From: Syntrophomonadaceae bacterium
Lineage (GTDB): Bacteria > Bacillota > Syntrophomonadia > Syntrophomonadales > Syntrophomonadaceae
NCBI GenBank assembly: GCA_012511795.1
Contig: JAAZFJ010000215.1
Coordinates: 1-40,055, forward strand
Length of the DNA stretch: 40,055 nucleotides
Reading direction: 5' to 3'
Shown here: in pieces, positions 8,671 through 17,859 of the stretch
Numbering within the stretch: the first letter of the stretch is position 1
How the letters are laid out: every line of letters begins with the position of its first letter
Program-made: the position numbers and the translations under genes
The notes under the pieces: generated by a model
What the model saw: only the letters and a program-made list of their open reading frames with translations
Told to the model about the DNA's origin: nothing
Databases searched by the model: none

Positions 8671-11229
8671 TTAAAGCTCCCTGGGTATTTCCTCTAATAC
8701 ATAGGCTTCTATGATGTCGCCTTCTTTTATGTCATTAAAGTCCTTTATGCCAATACCGCATTCATAGTTTTCCAAAACTTCTTTGGCATCATCCTTAAAA
8801 CGTTTTAGTGATGAGAGTTTCCCCTCATAAATAATGACTCCGTCCCGTAAAACTCTCACATTAGCATTTCTTTGTATTTTTCCGTCGATTACATAGGAAC
8901 CGGCAATTGTACCTACATTAGGTACTTTAAAAGTCAATCTGACTTCAGCTCGTCCCATAAATTTTTCTTTATACTCCGGATCTAAAAGTCCTGCCATGGC
9001 ACGTTTTACGTCTTCAATAGCTTCATAAATGACCCGGTATATTCTTACATCAATATGTTCGTCTTCGGCATGTTTCCTGGCGTTACTGTCCGGTCGGACA
9101 TTAAAGCCTATAATTATGGCATTAGAGGCAGATGCCAGCATAACATCAGTTTCAGTAATAGCGCCAACAGCTGAATGGATCACATTGATTTTAACTTCAC
9201 TGGTTGTTAAACGCAGCAGTGATTGTGCCAATGCTTCAACAGAACCCTGAACATCGCCTTTGATGATCAGGTTTAATTCCTTTAACTCAGCATTCTGGAT
9301 CTGTTTGAAAAAATCATCCAGTGATATTCTGCTGCTTTGTTTTTGTTCTTCCATCTTCTTGTCGCTTAAACGAAGATTGATAATTTCCTTGGCTACCTTC
9401 TCATCAACTGCCCGTATCCTCATCCCGGCTTCAGGCACTTCATCCCAGCCTGTCACTTCAACTGGCATGGATGGATAAGCTTTTTCAACTTTTCTTCCCC
9501 GGTCATCTGTCATTGCTCTGACTTTGCATAAATTATATCCGCAGATCAAGAAGTCGCCCAGGTGTAAGGTGCCTTTTTGCACCAGTACGGTTGCAACTGC
9601 TCCTTTTCCTTTATCAAGTTCACCTTCGATTACTACTCCTTCGGCGGCCCGGTTACTGTTGGCTTTGATCTCATTTACTTCTGCTACCAGTAAAATTACT
9701 TCCAGCAGGCCTTCAATCCCTTCCCCTGATTTAGCTGATACCGGCACAAAAATTGTATCACCGCCCCATTCTTCCGGAACGATATTATATTCTGTCAGCT
9801 GCTGCATGATACGATCGGGGTTAGCTTCAGGTTTGTCCACTTTATTTATGGCTACGATAAAAGGTACTTTGGCTGCCTTAATATGATTGATAGCTTCAAC
9901 GGTCTGGGGCATTACCCCGTCATCTGCTGCTACAACCAGAATAACGATATCTGTTAAATTGGCTCCCCGGGCACGCATGGCAGTAAAAGCTTCATGACCC
10001 GGAGTATCAATAAAAGTGATCCGGTTGCCTTTTACTTTGACCTGATATGCTCCAATATGCTGTGTGATTCCTCCTGCTTCACCAGAAACTACATCAGCTT
10101 GGCGGATCCTGTCTAGCAGTGAAGTTTTTCCGTGGTCAACATGACCCATGACTGTGACTACAGGCGGTCTGGTGGTTAAATTGATTTCTTCATCAATTAT
10201 TTCTTCAAGAATTTTTTCTTCCTGAGTTATTTCCCTTTCCACTCTCACTTCATAAAGACTGGCAACGATCTCCGCAGTTTCAAAATCTATAACTTGATTG
10301 ATGGACGCCATGGTACCAAGTTCCATGAGTTTTTTCACGATCTCTCCGCTGCCTTTGGCAAGCTTCTCAGCCAATTCTCTCACCATAATGGATTCGCCAA
10401 CCACGATCATTTCCGGGGTCTCTATAGTGATTTCCTCTTTCCGGCGCTTATGTTTGGTTTTTTTCGGCCGGCTATAATCCTTTCTGGGCGTTTGCTGTTG
10501 ATTAGTTTTTATTGGTTTCCTGGTTTTATTATTATATGTGTCACCTTTTTCTCCGCTCTTGCCTATTTCAGGTTTCTTACTCATCGGTTTTCCGGTAACT
10601 GGAGGTGCAGTTTTGCTAGTGTTATGATAATCCGGCTTATTTGCACTATCCGGTCTTCTTTGAACCTGCTGGTTTTGCGTTTTATTCACCTGTGAATTGG
10701 CGGCATTTCTCCCCGACCGGTCTCCGGTCTGGGTTCTGTCAAACCGCTGGCCTTGTCCCTGATCTCTGCGAGGAGTCTGCTGGTGGGGTGGTTTTCCATC
10801 AACTCTATTTCTGGCTCCCTGATCTCTGTGTGCATTCTGGTGATTTGGCATAGATGAAGGCCTTTTTTGACCTGGTGCAACTGGAGCTCTGTTTTGACCG
10901 GAAACATTGGAAGGCCTGTTTTGGCCAGGAGTTGCTGGACGCCTGGGCATTTCTGGTTTTGGCGATTCCATCCTGCCCTGGGCAACCTGGTTTTTGGGTC
11001 TTTCCTGCCTGGCAGGTCTATTCTCAATTGCAGCAGGATTAGTTTTCCTTTTTTCTCTATCTGCGTCTGCCTTTTTGCTTAATTGTTTCTTCACCCAATT
11101 TACCTGAGACTCTTCCATGGTACTCATATGGTTTTTAACATCAAGTCCCATGTCTTTCAATACATCAACTAATTCTTTGCTGGATCGGCCCAGTTCTTTT
11201 GCCAAATCATATACTCTAATTTTTGCCAT
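8671..11229 (-). CDS. infB: Translation initiation factor IF-2
   Basis: G-domain [47 protein letters not shown]; long basic low-complexity N-terminal linker. Confidence 0.98.
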   Translation of the reverse strand: MAKIRVYDLAKELGRSSKELVDVLKDMGLDVKNHMSTMEESQVNWVKKQLSKKADADREKRKTNPAAIENRPARQERPKNQVAQGRMESPKPEMPRRPATPGQNRPSNVSGQNRAPVAPGQKRPSSMPNHQNAHRDQGARNRVDGKPPHQQTPRRDQGQGQRFDRTQTGDRSGRNAANSQVNKTQNQQVQRRPDSANKPDYHNTSKTAPPVTGKPMSKKPEIGKSGEKGDTYNNKTRKPIKTNQQQTPRKDYSRPKKTKHKRRKEEITIETPEMIVVGESIMVRELAEKLAKGSGEIVKKLMELGTMASINQVIDFETAEIVASLYEVRVEREITQEEKILEEIIDEEINLTTRPPVVTVMGHVDHGKTSLLDRIRQADVVSGEAGGITQHIGAYQVKVKGNRITFIDTPGHEAFTAMRARGANLTDIVILVVAADDGVMPQTVEAINHIKAAKVPFIVAINKVDKPEANPDRIMQQLTEYNIVPEEWGGDTIFVPVSAKSGEGIEGLLEVILLVAEVNEIKANSNRAAEGVVIEGELDKGKGAVATVLVQKGTLHLGDFLICGYNLCKVRAMTDDRGRKVEKAYPSMPVEVTGWDEVPEAGMRIRAVDEKVAKEIINLRLSDKKMEEQKQSSRISLDDFFKQIQNAELKELNLIIKGDVQGSVEALAQSLLRLTTSEVKINVIHSAVGAITETDVMLASASNAIIIGFNVRPDSNARKHAEDEHIDVRIYRVIYEAIEDVKRAMAGLLDPEYKEKFMGRAEVRLTFKVPNVGTIAGSYVIDGKIQRNANVRVLRDGVIIYEGKLSSLKRFKDDAKEVLENYECGIGIKDFNDIKEGDIIEAYVLEEIPREL

Positions 11230-11561
11230 TAAACCACCCCCACACTATTTACATTCAGCCCGATACATTCTGACTCTTTAATTAAAGCCTGAGCAATTCC
11301 GAAATCATTTATCGTAACAGCAACTCGATATTCCTTGCCGACACTATTGCCTAATTCATATTTGCTGCCTACTATAATCCAGGGTGTTTTCTTTTTTTCC
11401 ACGTATTTTAACAGTTCTTCTTTGGTGTTACTGGCAATGTCATTACTCATAACCAGTAAATAAGCTTTACCTTTGTTTAAACTCTCCTTGGCAGCGATCG
11501 TGCCATTTGATACTTTGCCGGCTTTTTTAGCCAGGCCAATTAAATTAAATATTTTGTTCAA
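11229..11561 (-). CDS. ylxQ: L7Ae-family ribosomal-like protein (YlxQ)
   Basis: [45 protein letters not shown]; nusA-ylxR-ylxQ-infB synteny. Confidence 0.9.
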   Translation of the reverse strand: MNKIFNLIGLAKKAGKVSNGTIAAKESLNKGKAYLLVMSNDIASNTKEELLKYVEKKKTPWIIVGSKYELGNSVGKEYRVAVTINDFGIAQALIKESECIGLNVNSVGVV

Positions 11562-11587
11562 TATATACCACCTCTTAATTACCAGGG

Positions 11588-11872
11588 TTATTTATTCATT
11601 CCTTCGACCTGTTGTTTTATTGTTTCAATTACTTCTGAAGGTATATTATGTTCAAGTGCTTTTTGCAGTCTCTTACCTTTTATTGCTTCATCAAGACATT
11701 CCATCACAGGGCATATATAAGTGCCCCTTCCTGCTTTTTTCCCGGTCAGATCCATTTCCACATTTCCTTCCGGAGTTCTGACTATTCGGATGAGTTCACG
11801 CTTATTTTTCATCTCTCTGCAGCCTACACACATTCTCAGTGGTATTTTACGAGTCTTCGCCATCCAGCTCAT
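11588..11872 (-). CDS. ylxR: YlxR family protein (RNase P modulator RnpM family)
   Basis: RKIPLRMCVGCREMKNKRELIRIVRTPEGNVEMDLTGKKAGRGTYICPVMECLDEAIK. Start may be ATG 11863. Confidence 0.92.
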   Translation of the reverse strand: MSWMAKTRKIPLRMCVGCREMKNKRELIRIVRTPEGNVEMDLTGKKAGRGTYICPVMECLDEAIKGKRLQKALEHNIPSEVIETIKQQVEGMNK

Positions 11873-12911
11873 TCTCCTCTATAAATTGAGATTCACTTTT
11901 GATGTCTACTTTCCATCCCGTAAGTTTTGCTGCCAGTCTGGCATTCTGCCCTTCTTTGCCAATGGCAAGTGAAAGCTGGTAATCAGGCACAATGACTCTG
12001 GCTACTTTTTCTTCCTCATAGATGTTTACTGCTAAAACTTTAGCGGGACTAAGTGCATTGGCAATAAATCTTTCCGGCTCTTTATCGTATTTGATGATAT
12101 CAATTTTTTCTCCGCCCATTTCGGTTACGATATTTTGCACCCTGATGCCCCTTGGTCCAACACAGGCACCAACTGAATCGATTTTATCATCCAGCGAATG
12201 AACTGATATCTTCGATCTGTAACCTGCTTCCCGGGCAATGGACTTGATTTCCACCACACCATCATAAATTTCAGGGACCTCTAATTCGAACAAGCGTCTT
12301 AAAAAATTGGCATGAGCTCTGGAAACAAATATATTAGGCCCTTTAGTGGTATTCTTAACTTCATAAATGTATGCTTTGATTCTTTGCCCGACTTCATATC
12401 TTTCTGAAGATATTTGGTCAGCCGGCAGCATTATACCTTCAGTCCTCCCCAGGCTTATATAAATGGTTCTGGCTTCTATTCTTTGAATAGTGCCGGTTAC
12501 GATTTCCCCTTCTCTTTCTAAAAACTCTTCGTAAATCAAGCTTCTTTCTGCTTCTCTCAATTTTTGGATCACAACCTGTTTAGCGGTTTGGGCAGCAATA
12601 CGACCAAAATTAGTTGGTGTTGCTTCAACATAAACCAGCTCATCCAATTTACAATCCGGATATAGTTCACTGGCTTCGGACAATTCTATTTCAAAACGCG
12701 AGTCCTCAACTTTTTCTACAACTTTTTTTTGGGAGTATACTTTTATTTCCCCGGTAATTTCATTGATTTCAACACTGACATTTTGTGTGCTGCTAAAATT
12801 TTTTTTATATGCTGTATTTAAAGCAGATTTGATTGCATCGATAAGAGCACTTTTAGGGATCCCCCTCTCTTTTTCAATATCATTCAATGCCTGCATCATA
12901 TCACTGGACAT
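11847..12911 (-). CDS. nusA: Transcription termination/antitermination factor NusA
   Basis: N-terminal domain, S1 (GEIVTGTIQRIEARTIYISLG) and KH domains (GACVGPRGIRVQNIVTEMGGEKIDIIKY). Confidence 0.97.
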   Translation of the reverse strand: MSSDMMQALNDIEKERGIPKSALIDAIKSALNTAYKKNFSSTQNVSVEINEITGEIKVYSQKKVVEKVEDSRFEIELSEASELYPDCKLDELVYVEATPTNFGRIAAQTAKQVVIQKLREAERSLIYEEFLEREGEIVTGTIQRIEARTIYISLGRTEGIMLPADQISSERYEVGQRIKAYIYEVKNTTKGPNIFVSRAHANFLRRLFELEVPEIYDGVVEIKSIAREAGYRSKISVHSLDDKIDSVGACVGPRGIRVQNIVTEMGGEKIDIIKYDKEPERFIANALSPAKVLAVNIYEEEKVARVIVPDYQLSLAIGKEGQNARLAAKLTGWKVDIKSESQFIEENELDGEDS

Positions 12912-12924
12912 TGTACTCCTCCTC

Positions 12925-13377
12925 TTAAACTTCCGGTTTTAACCGGGCTGATGTAATATACTGCCGGGGTATGTCAAAGGTTTTTTCATCGGTTTTTAAT
13001 TTAATATGGTTTTCATCAGCGGCTTCCAAAATCCCCACTATGGTTCGGGGTCCTTCAAATTCCTTCGGGGTTTTTATTTTGACCTGATGGCCCTGAAAAC
13101 GGATAAAATCCTTATCTTTTTTTAGTACTCTGTCCAGACCCGGTGAAGATACTTCCAACTGATCATAGGAGATATCTGTTTCATCTATCTTTGCTTTTAC
13201 AGCTTTGGTTGCCCGAGTACAAAGTTCCATGTCTACGCCGTTTTCATTATCAATAAAAATTCTTAAAACAAGTGATTTATGATCCCTGACATACTCCATT
13301 GCTACCAGTTCCGTATTCATTTCTTGCAAAATCTTCTCAACTGTCTTTTCGATCTCCTTTAAGGCAGATTTATCCAT
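12925..13377 (-). CDS. rimP: Ribosome maturation factor RimP
   Basis: LVAMEYVRDHKSLVLRIFIDNENGVDMELCTRATKAV...LEVSSPGLDRVLKKDKDF. The ORF starts at 13398, but GGTGG RBS spacing favours ATG 13377. Confidence 0.95.
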   Translation of the reverse strand: MDKSALKEIEKTVEKILQEMNTELVAMEYVRDHKSLVLRIFIDNENGVDMELCTRATKAVKAKIDETDISYDQLEVSSPGLDRVLKKDKDFIRFQGHQVKIKTPKEFEGPRTIVGILEAADENHIKLKTDEKTFDIPRQYITSARLKPEV

Positions 13378-13430
13378 GTTTTCTAACCACCACCTCATTA
13401 TTTTAATAGCGATTATATATCTTGCAATAG

Positions 13431-13453
13431 AAAAAGTGGGCGCGGACCCACTT
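13431..13453 (-). terminator. Rho-independent terminator downstream of polC
   Basis: Minus strand AAGTGGG-TCCGCG-CCCACTT followed by TTTCTA. Confidence 0.7.
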
Positions 13454-13536
13454 GATCATGATTAAATATTAGTAAGCTTATTGTAAGTATAACACAACCT
13501 ATAAAATTTATTCAACCCATCTTAACTTAGTTTTGT

Positions 13537-16500
13537 TTAACCAAATAAACTTATCTGGCTTTCTTCCGGCAAATCATAAAAACAATTATGCTTCCGTAAA
13601 ATTTCCATGGCAGTTTTATTTAACCTGGTTCTTTGCTGAAAGTCCTGGATGGAAACAAATTCACCTTGCTCCCTGGCTTGAACGATTCCCTGGACTGCTG
13701 ACAATCCTACATTCGGCAGGGCTATAAAGGGCAATAAAAGGCCTTGGTCCTGTAACAGAAACTTATGGGCAGAAGATTTGTAAATATCAATGGGATAAAA
13801 CTTAAATCCCCTGGCATACATTTCCAATACCAGCTCTAAAATCGGCAGCATTTTTTTGTCTTTTTGCGCTGCTTCATATCCCATTTTCTCTATCTCGGTG
13901 ATTTTATTTAACACTGCATCATACCCCAGCAAAGCAGTTTCAGCATCAAAATCTTCGGCTCTGATACTGAAAAAACTGGCATAAAATTCCCGGGGATAAT
14001 TCACCTTAAAGTATGCAATTCTGAAGGCCATGGTTACATATGCCACGGCATGGGCTTTGGGAAACATATATTTTATTTTGTCGCAGGACTCAATATACCA
14101 GGTTGGCACACCACATTCCAACATGGCCTTTCTTTCATCTTCATTCAAGTTTTCTTTCCCTTTGCGGACTTTTTCCATGATCTTAAATGCCTTTAACTTA
14201 TCCATCCCTTTTTGGATCAGATATGTCATAATATCATCTCTGGTACAAATGACTTCTTTCAGTGTTGCTACCTGATTCTTGATCAGATCCGAGGCATTGT
14301 TTGACCATACATCGGTTCCGTGGGAAAGGCCGCTTATTCTTATAAGTTCTCCAAATGTACAAGGCCTGGTTGCCTCCAGCATCTGACGGACAAATTTGGT
14401 GCCAAATTCGGGTATTCCATAAGTTCCTACACTGGTTCCGATCTGCTTGGCCGTAATGCCTAAGGGACTGACTTCTGAAAATAATTTCATTGTTTCCGGA
14501 TCACTGAGGCTGATGGTGGATGCTTTCACACCTGTCAGATCTTCCAGTTCTTTGATGACTGTAGGATCATCATGACCCAGTATATCAAGTTTAACCAACT
14601 GGTCTTCAAGGGCGTGATATTCAAAATGAGTGGTAATAACCCCTGATTCTTTATTTTCAGCAGGATGCTGCAAGGGTGTAAACTGATTGATATCCTGCCC
14701 TTTTGGCACTACAATAAGTCCTCCGGGATGTTGACCGGTGGTTCTTCTTACACCTGTTATTCCTTTTACCAGTCGGTTGACTTCCGAATCCTTTACATCA
14801 ATCCCCCGGTCTTTATAATAATTCTTGACAAATCCATAGGCTGTTTTATCAGCAATAGTCGATATGGTACCGGCTCTAAAAACATTATCGGAACCGAACA
14901 ATTCCTCCACATATTGATGGGCCCGGCTTTGATAATCACCGGAAAAATTAAGGTCAATATCAGGAGTTTTGTTACCGTTAAAGCCCAGAAACGTTTCAAA
15001 GGGTATGTCAAAACCTTCCTTTGATAAGAGAGTCCCGCATTCAGGGCACCCGGCTTCGGGCAGGTCAGCACCACAAGCTGCATCATTGCCGGGATTGAAG
15101 TTGCTGTAATGACACTCAGGGCATACATAATGAGGTATTAATGGATTTACTTCAGTAATCCCGGTTAGGTAAGCAACCAGAGAAGAACCTACTGACCCTC
15201 TTGAACCAACAATGTAACCATCTTCGTTTGATTTCTTCACCAGTTTGTGGGCTATATAATATAAGACACTAAAACCATGTTTGATGATGGAATTTAATTC
15301 GTGCTTAAGCCTTGCCGTTACAATATCCGGTAAAACATTTCCGTAGATCCTGTGTGCTTTTTCATAACAGATTTTTTTGATATCTTCATCTGCTCCATCA
15401 ATTTTCGGCGGGTAAAAACCATCGATAACCGGTTTTAAGCTGTCAATTTTTTCATTGATCAAGGCAGGGTTTTCAATAACTACCCGACGGGCCATTTCTT
15501 CTCCTAAATATGCAAACTCCTTAAGCATTTCATCTGTAGTCCTGAAAAATAAAGGCGCCTGGGTTTCCGCATCATCATAACCCTGACCAACCTGGATGAT
15601 CTTGCGGTATATTTCATGATCAGGTTCCAGAAAGTGTACATCACCTGTTGCTACAACCGGCTTGTTAAGCTTTTCACCCAATTCCACAATGACCCGGTTA
15701 TTATTCTGTAAAGACTCTTGGTCCTTTACCCGTCCATCATTAATTAAAAATTGATTATTGCTGATTGGCTGGATCTCCAAAAAGTCATAAAAGGCTGCGA
15801 TTTTCTCCAACTCCTGGGGCTGTGCACCGATAACAATGGCACTGTAAAGTTCTCCTGCTTCACAGGCAGAACCTATTATTATTCCTTCACGGCTTGCTTC
15901 CAATGCACAGCGGAGAATTTTGGGACGGCGATAATATGTATCAATATAAGAAGCGCTGATCAATTTGTATAAATTAAATAATCCGGTTTGATTAGCGGCC
16001 AGCAAAATGATATGAAACGGTTTTTCTTTTTTGTCCTCTTCCACCAGATAAGCTTCTACACCATATATCACTTTGATGCCATATTTTTTAGCTGCTTTGT
16101 GGGCATCAGGAAATGCCTGGATACAGCCGTGGTCGGTTATAGCAATTGCTGGGTGGCCCCAGCCAGCGGCACAGGCAATTAAATCTTTTACCTCAGTCAG
16201 CCCATCCATGGAACTCATTTTGGTATGGGCATGCAGTTCAATTCTTTTCGTTTCACTTTTATCCTGTCTTTTCTCCGCTTTTATTTTGTTAAAAGCGTCC
16301 ATATGCATGATGACTTCATTTGAGAATTTATCATAGCGGATATCGCCGCAGAATCTGGCCCAATCACCTATATTTATAGTGTCTTCTTCAATTCTGTTAT
16401 AAAAAGACTTAACCAGCAGTGTGGAGGTATGATCATAAACATAATAAGTAATCACATAAAGACTGTCCTTCACTTTATGTACATTCTTATCCCATACTTC

Positions 16501-17157
16501 CCCTTCAACTGCTGCATTGGACATTCCTTCTTCAATTTCATCAATTCTTACGATTACAGCTTTGCTCAGGTTTCTTTCCTTTTTACCTCTTTTGCTTTTA
16601 ACTGCCGGTTCATTATTTTCCAGAACAGAAATCGGTTTATCCGATATAAAATTATTGCTTTTGGCCTTCCTTTTAGTTTCCTGTTTGGAAAGAATTCTGA
16701 CCAGTAAACGCAGCCGGAATTGCTGCCAGAACCACTCTGACACCTGACTGCATATGTTTTTCTGCAGAGCTTCCCGGTAGACCTGAGGATTGCTGGCAAT
16801 TAGATCAATTCTTCCGTCTCCTATCTCCCAGGTAACTGCCGGCCAGTTATCCAGTTGCGGGAATAAGGACTCAGCAGGATTCACCAGGCAGCTGTTAATG
16901 ATGGACTGAATGCTTTCCCTGTACTTTGAAGGTATCTGACAAATTTCAGCTCCTTCAAGGAAGGAGAATGTTTCTTTGATCTGCCTGGCTGTATTATCTA
17001 CTTCTTCAACTGATAAGGGTTCTCTGACTTTAATAAAAAAGCGCCAGATTTTATTATTCTTCCACGCCTCTACTTTGAGTATTGTTGAATTTTCCCACGC
17101 CTTGGCTGTTTCATCATTTATGTAATCCCGTAAAAAAGGGTAAAACTCTATTTCCAC
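13537..17157 (-). CDS. polC: DNA polymerase III alpha subunit, PolC type, lacking the inserted 3'-5' exonuclease domain
   Basis: OB region, PHP (IELHAHTKMSSMDG, AITDHGCIQAFPDAH, GDVHFL), polymerase core (GSRGSVGSSLVAYLTGITEVNPL, TPDIDLNFSGDYQ, RRTTGQHPGGLIVVP, GLSHGTDVW). 1206 aa versus about 1430 aa expected for canonical PolC. Confidence 0.97.
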   Translation of the reverse strand: MEIEFYPFLRDYINDETAKAWENSTILKVEAWKNNKIWRFFIKVREPLSVEEVDNTARQIKETFSFLEGAEICQIPSKYRESIQSIINSCLVNPAESLFPQLDNWPAVTWEIGDGRIDLIASNPQVYREALQKNICSQVSEWFWQQFRLRLLVRILSKQETKRKAKSNNFISDKPISVLENNEPAVKSKRGKKERNLSKAVIVRIDEIEEGMSNAAVEGEVWDKNVHKVKDSLYVITYYVYDHTSTLLVKSFYNRIEEDTINIGDWARFCGDIRYDKFSNEVIMHMDAFNKIKAEKRQDKSETKRIELHAHTKMSSMDGLTEVKDLIACAAGWGHPAIAITDHGCIQAFPDAHKAAKKYGIKVIYGVEAYLVEEDKKEKPFHIILLAANQTGLFNLYKLISASYIDTYYRRPKILRCALEASREGIIIGSACEAGELYSAIVIGAQPQELEKIAAFYDFLEIQPISNNQFLINDGRVKDQESLQNNNRVIVELGEKLNKPVVATGDVHFLEPDHEIYRKIIQVGQGYDDAETQAPLFFRTTDEMLKEFAYLGEEMARRVVIENPALINEKIDSLKPVIDGFYPPKIDGADEDIKKICYEKAHRIYGNVLPDIVTARLKHELNSIIKHGFSVLYYIAHKLVKKSNEDGYIVGSRGSVGSSLVAYLTGITEVNPLIPHYVCPECHYSNFNPGNDAACGADLPEAGCPECGTLLSKEGFDIPFETFLGFNGNKTPDIDLNFSGDYQSRAHQYVEELFGSDNVFRAGTISTIADKTAYGFVKNYYKDRGIDVKDSEVNRLVKGITGVRRTTGQHPGGLIVVPKGQDINQFTPLQHPAENKESGVITTHFEYHALEDQLVKLDILGHDDPTVIKELEDLTGVKASTISLSDPETMKLFSEVSPLGITAKQIGTSVGTYGIPEFGTKFVRQMLEATRPCTFGELIRISGLSHGTDVWSNNASDLIKNQVATLKEVICTRDDIMTYLIQKGMDKLKAFKIMEKVRKGKENLNEDERKAMLECGVPTWYIESCDKIKYMFPKAHAVAYVTMAFRIAYFKVNYPREFYASFFSIRAEDFDAETALLGYDAVLNKITEIEKMGYEAAQKDKKMLPILELVLEMYARGFKFYPIDIYKSSAHKFLLQDQGLLLPFIALPNVGLSAVQGIVQAREQGEFVSIQDFQQRTRLNKTAMEILRKHNCFYDLPEESQISLFG

Positions 17158-17177
17158 CCCAAAACCTCCCGATTAAA

Positions 17178-17840
17178 TTAGTTCAATCGATCAATGTTTT
17201 TTAATCCTTCCAAATCAGATAATTCATTGATCACCTGTTCTATGGATAAATTGGCGGGAAGCTGGATAAGTATCTCTATTTCCAGATCATCATTATCTCC
17301 CCTGGTTAATTGAATATTTTTAATCGATACGCCTAATTCTCCCAGTATTGAGCCAATTATTCCTATCTGCCCCGGCCGGTCTTTTACTGTCATAACCAAT
17401 CCCTTGAACTCACGCATTCCGGTGAAATAGTGTTCAAATCTAATAAAATAAATGAGAACAAATAATATAACTGCTGTGGTTGCTATGGCAGGTAAATAAA
17501 GTCCTGCTCCTACAGCAAGTCCAATACAGGCAACTACCCACAGGCCGGCAGCCGTAGTAAGCCCCCTGACTGTGGCACCTTCCCGCATAATGGTACCTGC
17601 TCCCAAAAAGCCGATGCCGCTGATTACCTGGGCAGCAATACGACCTGGATCAGCATTGACGGTTTGATAATACTGGAAGTACATATCAATGGAAACCACC
17701 ATAGCTAAAGCTGAACCTACACAAACCAGTGTGTAGGTTCTTAGTCCGGCCGGACGGCTCAGGCTTTCTCTTTCCAAACCGATCAGTCCGCCCAAAATAG
17801 CAGCTAGAGTCAACTTAAAGATTATTTCATAAACTGACAT
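17178..17840 (-). CDS. MgtC/SapB family membrane protein
   Basis: AAILGGLIGLERESLSRPAGLRTYTLVCVGSALAMVVS...GIGFLGAGTIMREGATVRGLTTAAGLWVVACIGLAVGAG. Confidence 0.93.
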   Translation of the reverse strand: MSVYEIIFKLTLAAILGGLIGLERESLSRPAGLRTYTLVCVGSALAMVVSIDMYFQYYQTVNADPGRIAAQVISGIGFLGAGTIMREGATVRGLTTAAGLWVVACIGLAVGAGLYLPAIATTAVILFVLIYFIRFEHYFTGMREFKGLVMTVKDRPGQIGIIGSILGELGVSIKNIQLTRGDNDDLEIEILIQLPANLSIEQVINELSDLEGLKNIDRLN

Positions 17841-17859
17841 ATCAATCCATCCACTTGAT

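Noticed and set aside
9524-11107. Several plus-strand ORFs and the minus-frame ORF 10686..11027 inside infB
   Set aside because: Overlapping frames in the low-complexity IF-2 linker and G domain; repetitive codon usage opens spurious frames.
13378-13430. Possible rimP promoter with TATAAT (GATATATAATCGC)
   Set aside because: A -10-like box is present, but no acceptable -35 at 16-18 nt; the region overlaps the polC terminator arm, so not called.
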